Part shown: positions 55,738-64,000 of the stretch, piece by piece | How positions within the stretch are numbered: the stretch's first letter is position 1 | How the letters are laid out: each line of letters opens with the position of its first letter | Assembly: GCA_016271365.2 (NCBI GenBank) | Contig: CM057458.1 | Coordinates: 195,520,501 to 195,584,500 of the forward strand | Direction of reading: 5' to 3' | DNA length: 64,000 nt | Source of the DNA: Neoceratodus forsteri | Lineage: Eukaryota; Chordata; Ceratodontiformes; Ceratodontidae | Position numbers and translations under genes: made by a program | The notes under the pieces: generated by a model | What the model was told of the DNA's origin: nothing | Databases searched by the model: none | The model's input: the letters and a program-made list of their open reading frames with translations, nothing else

Positions 55738-57619
55738 GGCATGTAGGAAGGAATATAACTTGCACCAGACTCCAGTGTCAGGTGGAAAACAATTGTTATT
55801 CCTATCCAATAATCCCAACCTCATTCTTAGTTTTTTGCAGATATCATCTACATGATTAGCGAAAGATAAGCGTTGGTCAAGCCATGCTCCCAGCTGTTTG
55901 TAATTGGCCACTGTTTCAAGTGTATCACTTGGTAGCGTGTAAGTGGTGTGGTCAGCTTTGGAGGATACTGCCTTGTTTGATGACTGGAAGAACATTACTT
56001 TTGTCCTTTTAACATTTAGTAGCAATTAAGAATAAAAAAGATTTGTTTGTACCACTTGCAGATCCATACGTATAATGTCAGTGGTTGGTCTGGATAAATA
56101 CAGGACTGTATCATCAGCAAAAAAATTTAATTTGGCTTTTTCATTGTTCCTAATGAGGTCGTTTATGTACTGTAAATTGGAAACAGCAGGGGACCCATGA
56201 TAGAGCCTTATGGTACTCCTCTTGTAAGTTGTGATACAGAAGAATAGTTCCCTTCAGCTTCGATTTGCTGATGTATATCCATAAGATAGTTTGTAAGCCA
56301 TAAAAGTGCAAAAGAGCCCAGGCCAGTGACTTTTCATTTATGTAACAGCGTGTTGCGATCTACTATGTCGAATGCTTTGTTCAGGTCAAGAAACGCATCT
56401 CCTGTGGGATGCTTGTGATCCTGGGATGTCAGCCAATCATTAGTTACCTTACTGAGTGCCGTAATAGTACTATGCTTATGTCTGAATCCTGATTGCATGG
56501 GGTTTATGTTATTAGTAGCCTCCAAATAGTCCCTTAGTTGATTATTAACTAATTTTTCTAAGAATTTGGCTAAAATGGGGAATATTGAAATGGGTCTATA
56601 ATTATTTGAATTGCAAGGATCACCGGCTTTGAAGAGAGGGACAATGTGTGCAGTTTTCCAAAAAGCTGGGACTTTGTTGCTGCCAAGTGATAAATTAAAG
56701 AGGTGCATTACACGAGCCATGAGTTGATGACCACATTTCAAAAAATAAGGAGTCTGACCCATTGGCCCCAGCACTTTTCTTGAGATCATGGCTTAACAAC
56801 AGGTCTTCCACTTGTTTGAATGTAACAGGTTGGAAAGAAAGTGAATTGTTAGTCCCCTTATCAGGACTCATAGTTTCTGAATTAAGGGTAGGAATAGAAA
56901 ACAAACCTGCAGGTGAATTGTCAAATGTCAATCCTGTGGTGAAGTGGATATTCAATTTTTCTAAAATAATTTGATAATTTGTCGGTCTGTTGTAGTTTCA
57001 CCTTGTCAGTCAGTCTTGGGGGGTCTTTTGTCCTTTAATTTCCTTTAAGACCCTCCATATTTTGGTTGCATTATCATTTGAAGTGTCCAGTGCATTTAGG
57101 TAGAAGTTAGCTTTAGCTTCCCTTATAAGTTTTGTGCCTGCATTCCTTGCTTTCCTAAATACCACCCAGTCAAGTTCAGCTTTTGTACACCTGGCTGTTC
57201 CCCACAAACTGTCTGTTATGCAATGCCCTTTTTAGGTCCTTGCGAAACCATGGGCAAGACATCTTTTTGACCCTATGTTTTATCAGTGGTGCATGCATAT
57301 CTATGACTTATAACATGGGGCTACTGAGAAAGAAAATCTGATTGGCTGAGGAAGGACATGGGAGTGTGCATTAATGCACAATATTTTTTTACATGATGTG
57401 AGAAGGCCACAGATATATCAGTCAACCTACCGGATCTGTGGTATGTGTCCCTACGGCCAAAAACGTGAAAGTAGCCATATTTGGAGATGTGTGAAGTAGC
57501 AAGGAAATCAATTTTTAACAATTATAGAACTGAAAGAAGTGGTTTGCATATCTCAAGTACACAGAAATCTTTGCACGAGATTGCAAACCAGATGAAAGGG
57601 TAGCTGCCGTAGTAATTTG

Positions 57620-57960
57620 CTGAACTACAGAATTGTCTGGTGCAATTCAAACCCAGATGAGAGGGGGAGAGGGGGAGAGGGAGAGGGAGAATCGTCCTTC
57701 GCCATGCTGATAGGTGTGTAATTTGTCTCTGGTACTGTTTCCCATTTCACGTTCTCCGACAGGACAGAAGCAGCATGCTCCCCGTTATCGTACCACAGTG
57801 TAATGCTAGAATCCCGAAGGTCACGACAGTAGTTTTCAGCACCCCTGCACAGTGCTGAACTCCTAACCAGGTATACAGGCATAGTGTGCTGGGCCCAAAA
57901 CAGCATCTCATTCCTGTTGCTGGTGATCACAGCACCTGAACAGAGTTGTATTGCATGTAA
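57620..57960 (-). other. Unidentified exon-like reading frame
   Basis: Minus strand, open for about 110 codons: AIQLCSGAVITSNRNEMLF, WAQHTMPVYLVRSSALCRGA, ENYCRDLRDSSITLWYDNGE, then a Ser/Pro tail over a GA-rich repeat (57,660-57,690). Rich in Trp, Tyr and Cys, unlike chance frames nearby. CTCTGTTCAG before GTGCTGTGATC could be an acceptor at about 57,938. I do not recognise the family and found no strong donor. It is either a host exon, a decayed gene or chance. Confidence 0.3.
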
Positions 57961-58015
57961 TTATGAACTCCTAAATGTGCATCTCTGTGTGGCGCTCCCT
58001 GTCATATCTTTACAG

Positions 58016-58257
58016 AGGCCAGGTTCCGCTATTACCTAGCATCAGGACTGTGGTAGTTGTGGAGATGTTTGGTTATCGCCACTCATGTCACAAGAGTGTC
58101 ATTAACCGCACAGAGATAACTGCATGTCTCAACCGTTTCCTTCTTGCTGAATTAAGAGAGCACAGTACTCCGAGACCAGGCACAAGTGCTGCAGTCTTAC
58201 GGACGCAGAAGACATCAGCACCAGGAACCGTGCCAAATAATGAGCCTCCTAAACTAG
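58016..58257 (+). other. Unidentified exon-like reading frame
   Basis: 242 bp bounded by CATATCTTTACAG and TAG-GTATGT, which fit acceptor and donor consensus. Open throughout: GQVPLLPSIRTVVVVEMFGY, CHKSVINRTEITACLNRFLL, AELREHSTPRPGTSAAVLRT, QKTSAPGTVPNNEPPKL. Not a match to the NAALAD2 catalytic domain, so it is not the next exon of that gene as far as I can tell. Family unknown. Confidence 0.35.
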
Positions 58258-59873
58258 GTATGTGTCTTCTAGTAGGTGTTCCTATATTAATTCTATGTCC
58301 CTGTTCCATGTTTCTTCTTTGTAACATTTTAGATCTGCAGTTTTAAAACGCATGCCGGTATGCAAACACGTACTACAGAACTACATGAAGTAGTAGTAGT
58401 CTCACAGAGGGATAATACTCAATGAAATGATAGCTGTTTATGTTTGTATATGTTAGAGTGCCCTCTAGTAGCAGACTCTGCATTGTGCTACATGCGTTGC
58501 TGTATTTCTTGTTTTTCAAATCTTGGTGGCTGCAGGACACATAATAGAGTTCCAATGTTATGGAATATTTAGATATTGTGGGCTGGATATTCAAACTGCG
58601 CCCAAAAAATGCGCAACAGCAGGAGCAAGCGCAAGTCACTTGCGCACATGCGCAATAGACGTGATATTCAAACATGGAGCAAGCCAAATTGTGCAACAAG
58701 CCGGTGTCTGAATATCGCACAACCTGCGCTATAAGCGCAACCAGGAAGGAAGCTGAGCAGAGACAATGCGCTATAGGCGGCAACAAGGAGCTGCCAGCTG
58801 AGCAGCCCAGAGGTGCCATAAGCGCAAGCGAAGCCCCAGCAGCAGAACGGTGGAACTGCACAACCATGAAGGTTGGCAGGGCCCACCACCCATGCCACAG
58901 ATGGGCACAGGGACACACTGCAGAACCAACAATGTCCCCACACCCCAAGCACAGCATAACTGGGGAGGGATGGAACAACCATCGGACCATGGGGACAAGC
59001 AAACAAAGCACAGCTGGGCCATGGTGCCCCAGCACACCCACCGGCAAGCTGAGACTGCCACACAAGGAAGGCGGACCACCCCATGGCACGAGCCCCCGTG
59101 CAGCACACCTGCACCGTGACCCCAAGACACCCCATGAGCAGTGACCACCACTGCGGGAATCCCCATGCATACCACCACCCTCCCCCACTGCCACACTGCA
59201 ACCTCGTGTACCACAGAACCATATAAGCCAGACCCACCATGAGCCACAGCAGCCTGCACAGACATCCACAGTGGTGTGTGGAAGCATGCAGCACACTGGA
59301 TGCAACACAGTGCAGGGGCAAACACATACCCATACCCACAGGGACACTAATGCAGGGACGCAGTAGTGTGGCAGCCAAGCCCCCAGTGTGGGCCCATGAA
59401 AACTGTGCACACACAGCCTGCAGTCCCTCATGGCACAGGGGTGACACCCACCCTGTGTATGAACTGTGGCCCTGTACGCCACCAGCAGATGCCTGTATCA
59501 CAAGTCACAGACAGTAGTGCACAGCCCCTGCAATACACACAGGCCGCAGCATGGAGGTGGGACAGCAACTGCGGAGGCCATAGTGTCACCCGAGGCAAAC
59601 ATGCACCACACCATTGACAGGAGGCAACCCAGCATGGTGATGGTCACAGTGGATGACCTGCAGGGACAGCCACCACTGAGAAGGCAACAGACCTCGCAGG
59701 CCACAGACATGCAAGGGTGTCAGCTGCACAGGCCAAGGATGGGTTGACAGGGGCACAATGGACACAGAGCAGGCACCATGGACCACTGCACACAGTAATG
59801 CAATGCACAGGGAACAACACACACACACCACAAATACCGACTGATGGCCACTCCCACACCAGAAACACTTCCC

Positions 59874-59878
<5 letters not shown>

Positions 59879-59910
<32 letters not shown>
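59879..59910 (+). repeat. (CA)n microsatellite
   Basis: About 16 CA units inside the Harbinger-like element. Confidence 0.95.
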
Positions 59911-59912
<2 letters not shown>

Positions 59913-60169
59913 CCATGACTGAACCACCCCAGATGCCATTCACACCACTGCAAGTGAGCACCTATAGCCAGCTGCAAATCAGAGATCACCACAGTATTCA
60001 TATCAAAATAACTGTATTCCAAAAATATAACAACTACTATTTACAATTATGTACAAACGTGGGGTGGAGGGACAGGAACAAGGTTGGGGTGGGTAAGGGG
60101 CAGGGGTGAACATATGGGAGAGGGAAGGCGGGGTGTGAGGGTTGGTCAAAGGGGGGAGGTTGTCTCTCT

Positions 60170-61519
60170 TCACTGGCGGCCAGCCTGGTCCTCTGCTGCC
60201 TGGGGCTGTTGTCTGGGTCGCCTCCTCCTCCTCACGCCATGCTGCTGCAGATCCCGCAGGATGGCAAGGGACTCTTGCGCCACCCACAGAACGTCCTGGA
60301 TGGACCGCTTCATTCGCAGGAGTATCCGCACACCTAGGACAAGGGATCAGAGTCAATGGGTGTGACTGTCCATCCCCCTGCAGCCCACCCAGTATGCATG
60401 GCAGACAGCCATGTGCCACGCTCCTGTGATGGTGTGCGCCCACCCACAGTGACCGTGTCCACAAGACATGCCCAACCAGGCAGCAACAGCCATGTACCAC
60501 TGCACACACTGCCCATGTCCAGCACAGCACAGCAAAGCCGTACAGTAACATGGCTATGTGGTGAGCAGGCAGTGCCATAGCCATGTGCCCAGTCGCGCTG
60601 GACCACCATTGACGCACTCCCAGACATGCAGTGGCACTGGACAGTGCTGACTGTCACATGTCGCGTGCATGGCAGTGGTGTCCATGGATGGTGGCCATGC
60701 CCTGCCTCCCACCCTGTCACACAGCATGCAGTAGTAATCATGGTGTCATGGCACTCGCCCTCATCAGAATGCTTCTGGCGTTGTGGTTGTTCACCGCCAC
60801 GATCCGGTCCTGCAGCCACCACCCTCCGCTGCTGCTCCATATTCCTCCTCCGCTCGGCCACGCCTGTGGGAGACAAAGAGAAAACACATCAGTACAAACC
60901 CAAAGCATATTCTCCGCCCCAATGTGTGTGCCCACCCAGACCCACCCATCCCATACCCTGTAAACACCGCCACAGCCAACCCTAGACCATCACTCCCCTA
61001 TGTGCTGGACACATGAGACAGTGTTACCCATATGGACCATACAAGTGTGTAGACGTATCACCCACCTGGACGAGGCACCACACCTCTCCTGGCGCGCGAC
61101 CACAGACGTGCCAGTAGTTCCGGCTCCCTCCATCTCAGGTCCCCATACCGGTGCCTGCATTGTTCAGCCGTTCTCCTGCGGCCAGTGGCCGCCTCCAGGT
61201 CAGTGGCCACTTCTTCCCAGACCTGGGTCCTGGCCCTGTCCAGTGGCTCCTCACCAAAGAGTGGGCCATAGTGTGGCTCCACAGTGGCCACAAGGTTGGC
61301 CAGCTCAAGGGCATCCCACTGAGGGCTCTCCTGCGTGCCATCTCTAATGCTATAGTAGACAATATGGCGCTCATGGCGTGGCATTGCGTGGAAGTGCTGT
61401 GCGGTACATCGCCGCCATTCCCTATCGCTGTCGAACAGCGCTGCCGACTCTATCGGCATGTCACGAACAAAGCGCGATGAAACTGCTCTCATGCCAGGCA
61501 TTACAGTGCCAGGGTGCAA
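60170..61519 (-). CDS. Myb/SANT-like protein, three exons (minus strand)
   Basis: Exon 1, 61,519-61,066, starts MHPGTVMPGMR and carries the Myb/SANT-like fold: WDALELANLVATVEPHYGP, then TQVWEEVATDLEAATGRRRT, AEQCRHRYGDLRWREPELL. The W, the W..V and the R.RT.EQCRHRY.DL are the core of trihelix DNA-binding domains in Harbinger partner proteins. It ends at a CCAG-GTGGGT donor in phase 1. Exon 2, 60,863-60,795, follows a TTTGTCTCCCACAG acceptor and reads VAERRRNMEQQRRVVAAG in the right phase. Exon 3, 60,333-60,170, follows GTCCTAG and reads VRILLRMKRSIQDVLWVAQE, SLAILRDLQQHGVRRRRRP, ending in TGA: an amphipathic helix and a basic tail. The protein is about 225 residues with no stop or shift, so it looks intact. 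The exon 2 donor (GTGAAC) is the weakest point. Confidence 0.65.
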
Positions 61520-62108
61520 AGGTCGGGCACAAGGTCAGGGGTCAGTGGCGCAAGGCCACGCACAGCGCCATCGGACGTCTACACGTCCTGCGCGAATGGT
61601 CACCTGCGTGCCAGTGCCACAGTGGACTATTGCACAGTTGTGCCACAGCGCCATTTGGTTCCCAGCGCTATAGCGCCACTGGCACAATGGTGGCCATGTC
61701 CTGAATTGCTGATCGCGCACAGCACGTCATCAGCGCAGCAGACGCCTGCGTAAGCCACCTGGGCATGCGCAATATGGTGTACTACACAGTCACGGAAATG
61801 CGCCATTGGCTCAGCCAGCTCAACCGTATTGTGCAAAGCGCAACGGCGCAATATTCAGCAGACATATGCAAATCATCTGATCAGCCATTCAAAGGCACAG
61901 TGGCGCGATTTGCATCTCATTACAGTTGCTCCACTCCTAATTTGCATGCAATGCGCTATAAATGTGCGACATTGGGCTGCGCTGGCCAGATTCGGTTACT
62001 GCAGGTGAGAGGTGGGTTGCATGCTGTGTGGTGTTCTGGATAATGGTCATGGGATAATGCTGTAGACTGCACAATGACAGGTGTCCACTTCCACCCATAC
62101 AGACTGAC
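61520..62108. promoter_or_regulatory. Shared divergent promoter region with GCGC palindromes
   Basis: 590 bp separate the two divergent starts. It contains the perfect palindrome GCGCTATAGCGC (61,665-61,676), GCGCTATA at 61,953, and many GCGC or GCGCA motifs, also present near the element's left end (58,726 and 58,768). A probable 5' UTR exon of the plus gene ends at 62,004 (TTACTGCAG-GTGAGA), and a 98-bp intron ends CCACCCATACAG at 62,102. No clear TATA box is assigned. Confidence 0.45.
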
Positions 62109-63743
62109 ATGACTGAGCAGAGCCAAGGTGAGGGTGAGGATGGTGGGCGGAGGAGGAGGCCCAACTTCACCACGGCGGAGACAGAGGCCCTCTTCCAGGC
62201 CTACCTGGAGGAGGAGCCACTACTGAGTGGATGGCGGGGCACCCCTCAGGCCCGTGTGGCTGCATGGAAGAGGGTAGCTCGGGCAGTGAACCTGCACGGA
62301 ATCCACCAGCGCTCCGTGCAGGAATGCAAAAAGAAGATGGGGACAGACCGCAGGAGGGTGAAGGAGAAGGTGGCAGCCCTCAGGGCGGCACGTGCTGGCA
62401 CTGGCGGGGGCCAGCCAGCGGTGGCGGAACTGACCCCGGCTGAGGACCGACTGGCTGCATCAGTGCAGTGGAGTGCTGTTGAGGGCGTACCAGGAGGTGG
62501 ATTCCAGACAGGTGGAAGCCCATCACTGCACGGTATGACATGGTGTTGGGGGGGAAGGTTGTTCACATGCACTCACATGTCCTCACTTTCTGTTACAGAT
62601 CCTGTTCGTCTTCAGGGGACGGTGGTGGTGGGACCAGGCAGTGTGGAAGACCTGCCAGAGTTGGAGGAGGGTCCATCCACCTCTGTCGCCAGCCAGCGTG
62701 CACGCCTGGCTGCCAACTCTGTCGGTGAGTCAGGTGTGGGGGGTGCACAGCCTGTGTCTCAGCAGTCTGGCATGCAAGCATGCCAGCACGCTGTGACTGT
62801 GGCCATAGCACGTACCTGCACCATTGATGATGCAAGGACTGCAATGGGCAGTGACATGTTTGTGTTCCATGACGGACACACAGCAGGCCAGCACGTGCCC
62901 CTGGGCCTAGCTGGTTCCAACGTGTGTGCCAGCATGTCGGCACAGTCCCAGGCTGTGCCTATCAGCATCGGTGGGGCAGCACCGGTGGCTGTGCAGGTGT
63001 CTGGCACTGTTGCGGCCACAGCAGTGGGCGAGTGGTCCCTGAGCTGGCGGTTGGAGGGCAGCAGCAGTCACCCACCAGGTCTGGGGTACAGTGTCCAGCG
63101 GTGGCACATGCCACCGCCCTTTGATATGCTCATTCCTGGTCCTGGTGAACAGCGCCCACCCTTAAGGGGTGTTGAGCATCAGGACCTTCCATACCCTGGG
63201 GGACAGGATTCCGTTGTGGCAGAGTACCCATTTGAAGAGCACACCCGCCTGCTGCGGGAATCAGTACAGCAGCAAAGGCGGGTTGCAACTTCCGTGGAGG
63301 CACTGTGCGTGGCTGTGGAGCGGCACAGCAGGGACCGTGCTCTGATCCTTGCAGAGATGGTCCATATGCGGATGGATGTGACCGCCACCATTGACAGGCA
63401 GACCCAGGCATTGGTCGCTGTCGTGGCTGCATTGGGCACACAAGCAGGTGGCCCTGTACTGCGCACCCCACACAGTACGCTCTCCACTCCCCGTTCCCGG
63501 CGTCGTGCGACACCCAGTCTCTCAATGCCGGGTTCTGCTGTGGGCATCCCGAGCACCCCTGGTGCAGGTATGTTTGGCATACTACAGACCCCAGTGTGGA
63601 CAAGGTTGCGATTACGCAGTGGGACCCCTGGTGGTCCATCGGTGCCACCCCATGTGGCCCCTGCTCAGCCTGCCAGTGCTGTTGGGTCATGGCGGGGCCG
63701 CCCATGCATCCGCGGTGGCCGTGGAACAGTGCAACATGACTGA
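62109..63743 (+). CDS. Myb/SANT-like protein with C-terminal coiled coil (plus strand)
   Basis: Start ATG at 62,109, six bases after a likely acceptor. Residues about 18-85 form a Myb/SANT-like domain: RRRPNFTTAETEALFQAYL, WKRVARAVNLHGIHQRSVQE, CKKKMGTDRRRVKEKV. F...E...L......, W...A..VN......R....CK.K..D is the pattern of Harbinger-associated and NAIF1/MSANTD-type proteins. The middle is Gly/Ser/Ala-rich. Residues about 375-450 form a long helix: EEHTRLLRESVQQQRRVATS, RDRALILAEMVHMRMDVTAT, ALVAVVAALGTQ. The end is basic and Pro/Ser-rich. 544 codons are open. Two stretches look like introns whose lengths are multiples of three, 62,533-62,598 (66 bp) and 62,725-63,078 (354 bp); splicing both would give about 404 residues. 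It probably acts in the nucleus, bringing the transposase to DNA. Confidence 0.65.
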   Translation: MTEQSQGEGEDGGRRRRPNFTTAETEALFQAYLEEEPLLSGWRGTPQARVAAWKRVARAVNLHGIHQRSVQECKKKMGTDRRRVKEKVAALRAARAGTGGGQPAVAELTPAEDRLAASVQWSAVEGVPGGGFQTGGSPSLHGMTWCWGGRLFTCTHMSSLSVTDPVRLQGTVVVGPGSVEDLPELEEGPSTSVASQRARLAANSVGESGVGGAQPVSQQSGMQACQHAVTVAIARTCTIDDARTAMGSDMFVFHDGHTAGQHVPLGLAGSNVCASMSAQSQAVPISIGGAAPVAVQVSGTVAATAVGEWSLSWRLEGSSSHPPGLGYSVQRWHMPPPFDMLIPGPGEQRPPLRGVEHQDLPYPGGQDSVVAEYPFEEHTRLLRESVQQQRRVATSVEALCVAVERHSRDRALILAEMVHMRMDVTATIDRQTQALVAVVAALGTQAGGPVLRTPHSTLSTPRSRRRATPSLSMPGSAVGIPSTPGAGMFGILQTPVWTRLRLRSGTPGGPSVPPHVAPAQPASAVGSWRGRPCIRGGRGTVQHD

Positions 63744-64000
63744 CCTGTCTCCCAGTGCGGGCCCTGTCTGGTGCTGCCCTGTGTGCAATGTGCGTCATGG
63801 TGGGCAGTGCACTGGTGGATGCCCTGCCCATCATGCCGACACACGGACCACCTGCACACCATCCCGACTGCTGTCCACAGGTGTGTGTGCATGATGATGC
63901 CTGCATTGTACTGTACACCAAGGTGCAAGGGTGCCCAGCATCTGACTGCGATACTTGGACAGTACAGGTGGTGAGGTGTGGTCTGTGGATCTGTGTGTTT
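63744..64000. other. Downstream of the plus Myb-like gene; no gene recognised
   Basis: GT/CA-rich, no nuclease motif. Likely still inside the Harbinger-like element. Confidence 0.4.

Larger units (their letters stand above)
51565..57600 (-). mobile_element. L2-type LINE B, three segments split by CR1-C and CR1-D
   Basis: Minus strand from about 57,600: endonuclease text (DFLATSHISKYGYF, RDTYHRSGRLTDIS), linker LDWVVFRKARNAGTKLIREAK, RT with AFWKTAHIVPLFKAGDP, NNYRPISIFPILAKFLEKLV, QSGFRHKHSTITAL, FLDLNKAFDIVDR. The middle RT (YADD region) is frame-broken near 56,100. Then VKRTKVMFF, YKQLGAWLDQRLSFANHVDD to about 55,740. After CR1-D it resumes at 54,745 with RVRNLPLLDYAYLIY, MHHCSIYLATGWTSLATTR to 54,556. 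After CR1-C it ends at 52,146-51,565 with RLKNLY, TPRLFPLYGKSAISTSIPSAWNKLQ and a CCTGGTAAAATAAAT tail. The joined protein text is continuous at both gaps. Confidence 0.85.
58580..64000. mobile_element. PIF/Harbinger-like DNA transposon (right end outside the window)
   Basis: The left end at about 58,580 reads GGGCTGGATATTCAAAC, with GATATTCAAAC repeated at 58,663-58,673 and dense GCGC motifs, the style of Harbinger subtermini. Inside are two divergent genes for Myb/SANT-like proteins (minus 61,519-60,170; plus 62,109-63,743). Harbinger elements encode such a Myb-like partner protein together with a DDE nuclease. No nuclease is seen in the 5.4 kb present; it would have to lie to the right. 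The 58,860-60,000 part is CA-rich and non-coding. Assignment to Harbinger is an inference from the Myb-like genes and the end. Confidence 0.6.

Noticed and set aside
58016..58257. Exon 3 of the NAALAD2-like gene
   Set aside because: The translation lacks the PHLAGT block and everything else expected next in that family.
58373..59501. Long minus-strand open frames of 369 and 277 codons
   Set aside because: Cys/Val/Trp-rich translation of CA-rich DNA in several frames at once; no domain motif. Open because of composition.
60003..60876. Minus-strand frames of about 200 codons over the Myb-like gene
   Set aside because: Mostly intron read-through of the three-exon Myb-like gene and shadow frames.

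Overview
The window is a stretch of a large, repeat-saturated vertebrate genome. Almost all of it is decayed transposable elements. I see one convincing piece of a host gene: a 106-bp exon at 43,829-43,934 (+) of the glutamate carboxypeptidase II family, closest by eye to NAALAD2. No other exon of that gene is recognisable, so the flanking introns appear to be tens of kilobases long. The mix of elements (DIRS tyrosine-recombinase retrotransposons, CR1 and L2-type LINEs, Tx1-type L1, TTAA-flanked piggyBac-like MITEs, a hAT-like element and a PIF/Harbinger-like element) suggests an amphibian. A caecilian or another large-genome lineage is my inference; the sequence does not prove the species.

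Layout. 0-14 kb: a Tx1/L1 ORF2 relic on the minus strand runs off the left edge. It is followed by an L1 ORF1 relic, two tRNA-headed SINE-like units, L1 and L2 tails, a piggyBac-like MITE, a 149-bp palindrome and a CT/CA-rich block. 14-22.3 kb: a nested LINE stack, with a CR1 (+) split by an L2-type LINE (-) that is itself split by a second CR1 (+). 23.5-35.1 kb: two head-to-tail DIRS elements that share one TTT at their junction. 35.1-45.2 kb: a minisatellite, a second inverted MITE copy, a 4.1-kb hAT-like element without a visible transposase, hairpin-dense repeats, LINE tails, the host exon and a MIR-like SINE. 45.26-51.17 kb: a third DIRS copy. 51.5-57.6 kb: a second L2-type LINE (-), interrupted by a CR1 (-) and a CR1/Rex-like LINE (+). 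57.6-58.3 kb: two unidentified exon-like reading frames. 58.58 kb to the right edge: a Harbinger-like element encoding two divergently transcribed Myb/SANT-like proteins around a shared promoter region.

How the parts work. DIRS elements code for a zinc-binding Gag-like protein, an RT/RNase H polyprotein and a tyrosine recombinase. Their internal complementary region (ICR) repeats the junction of the two termini and serves to make a circle, which the recombinase inserts at TTT. All three copies keep the ICR, but all are broken in coding sequence. The LINEs here are dead on arrival or mutated, and insert into one another. In the Harbinger-like element the transposase is not visible and may lie beyond the right edge.

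Most boundaries are by eye, good to roughly 10-50 bp except where direct repeats or TTT/TTAA sites fix them. No database search was run; family names rest on recognisable protein motifs, terminal repeats and target-site duplications.
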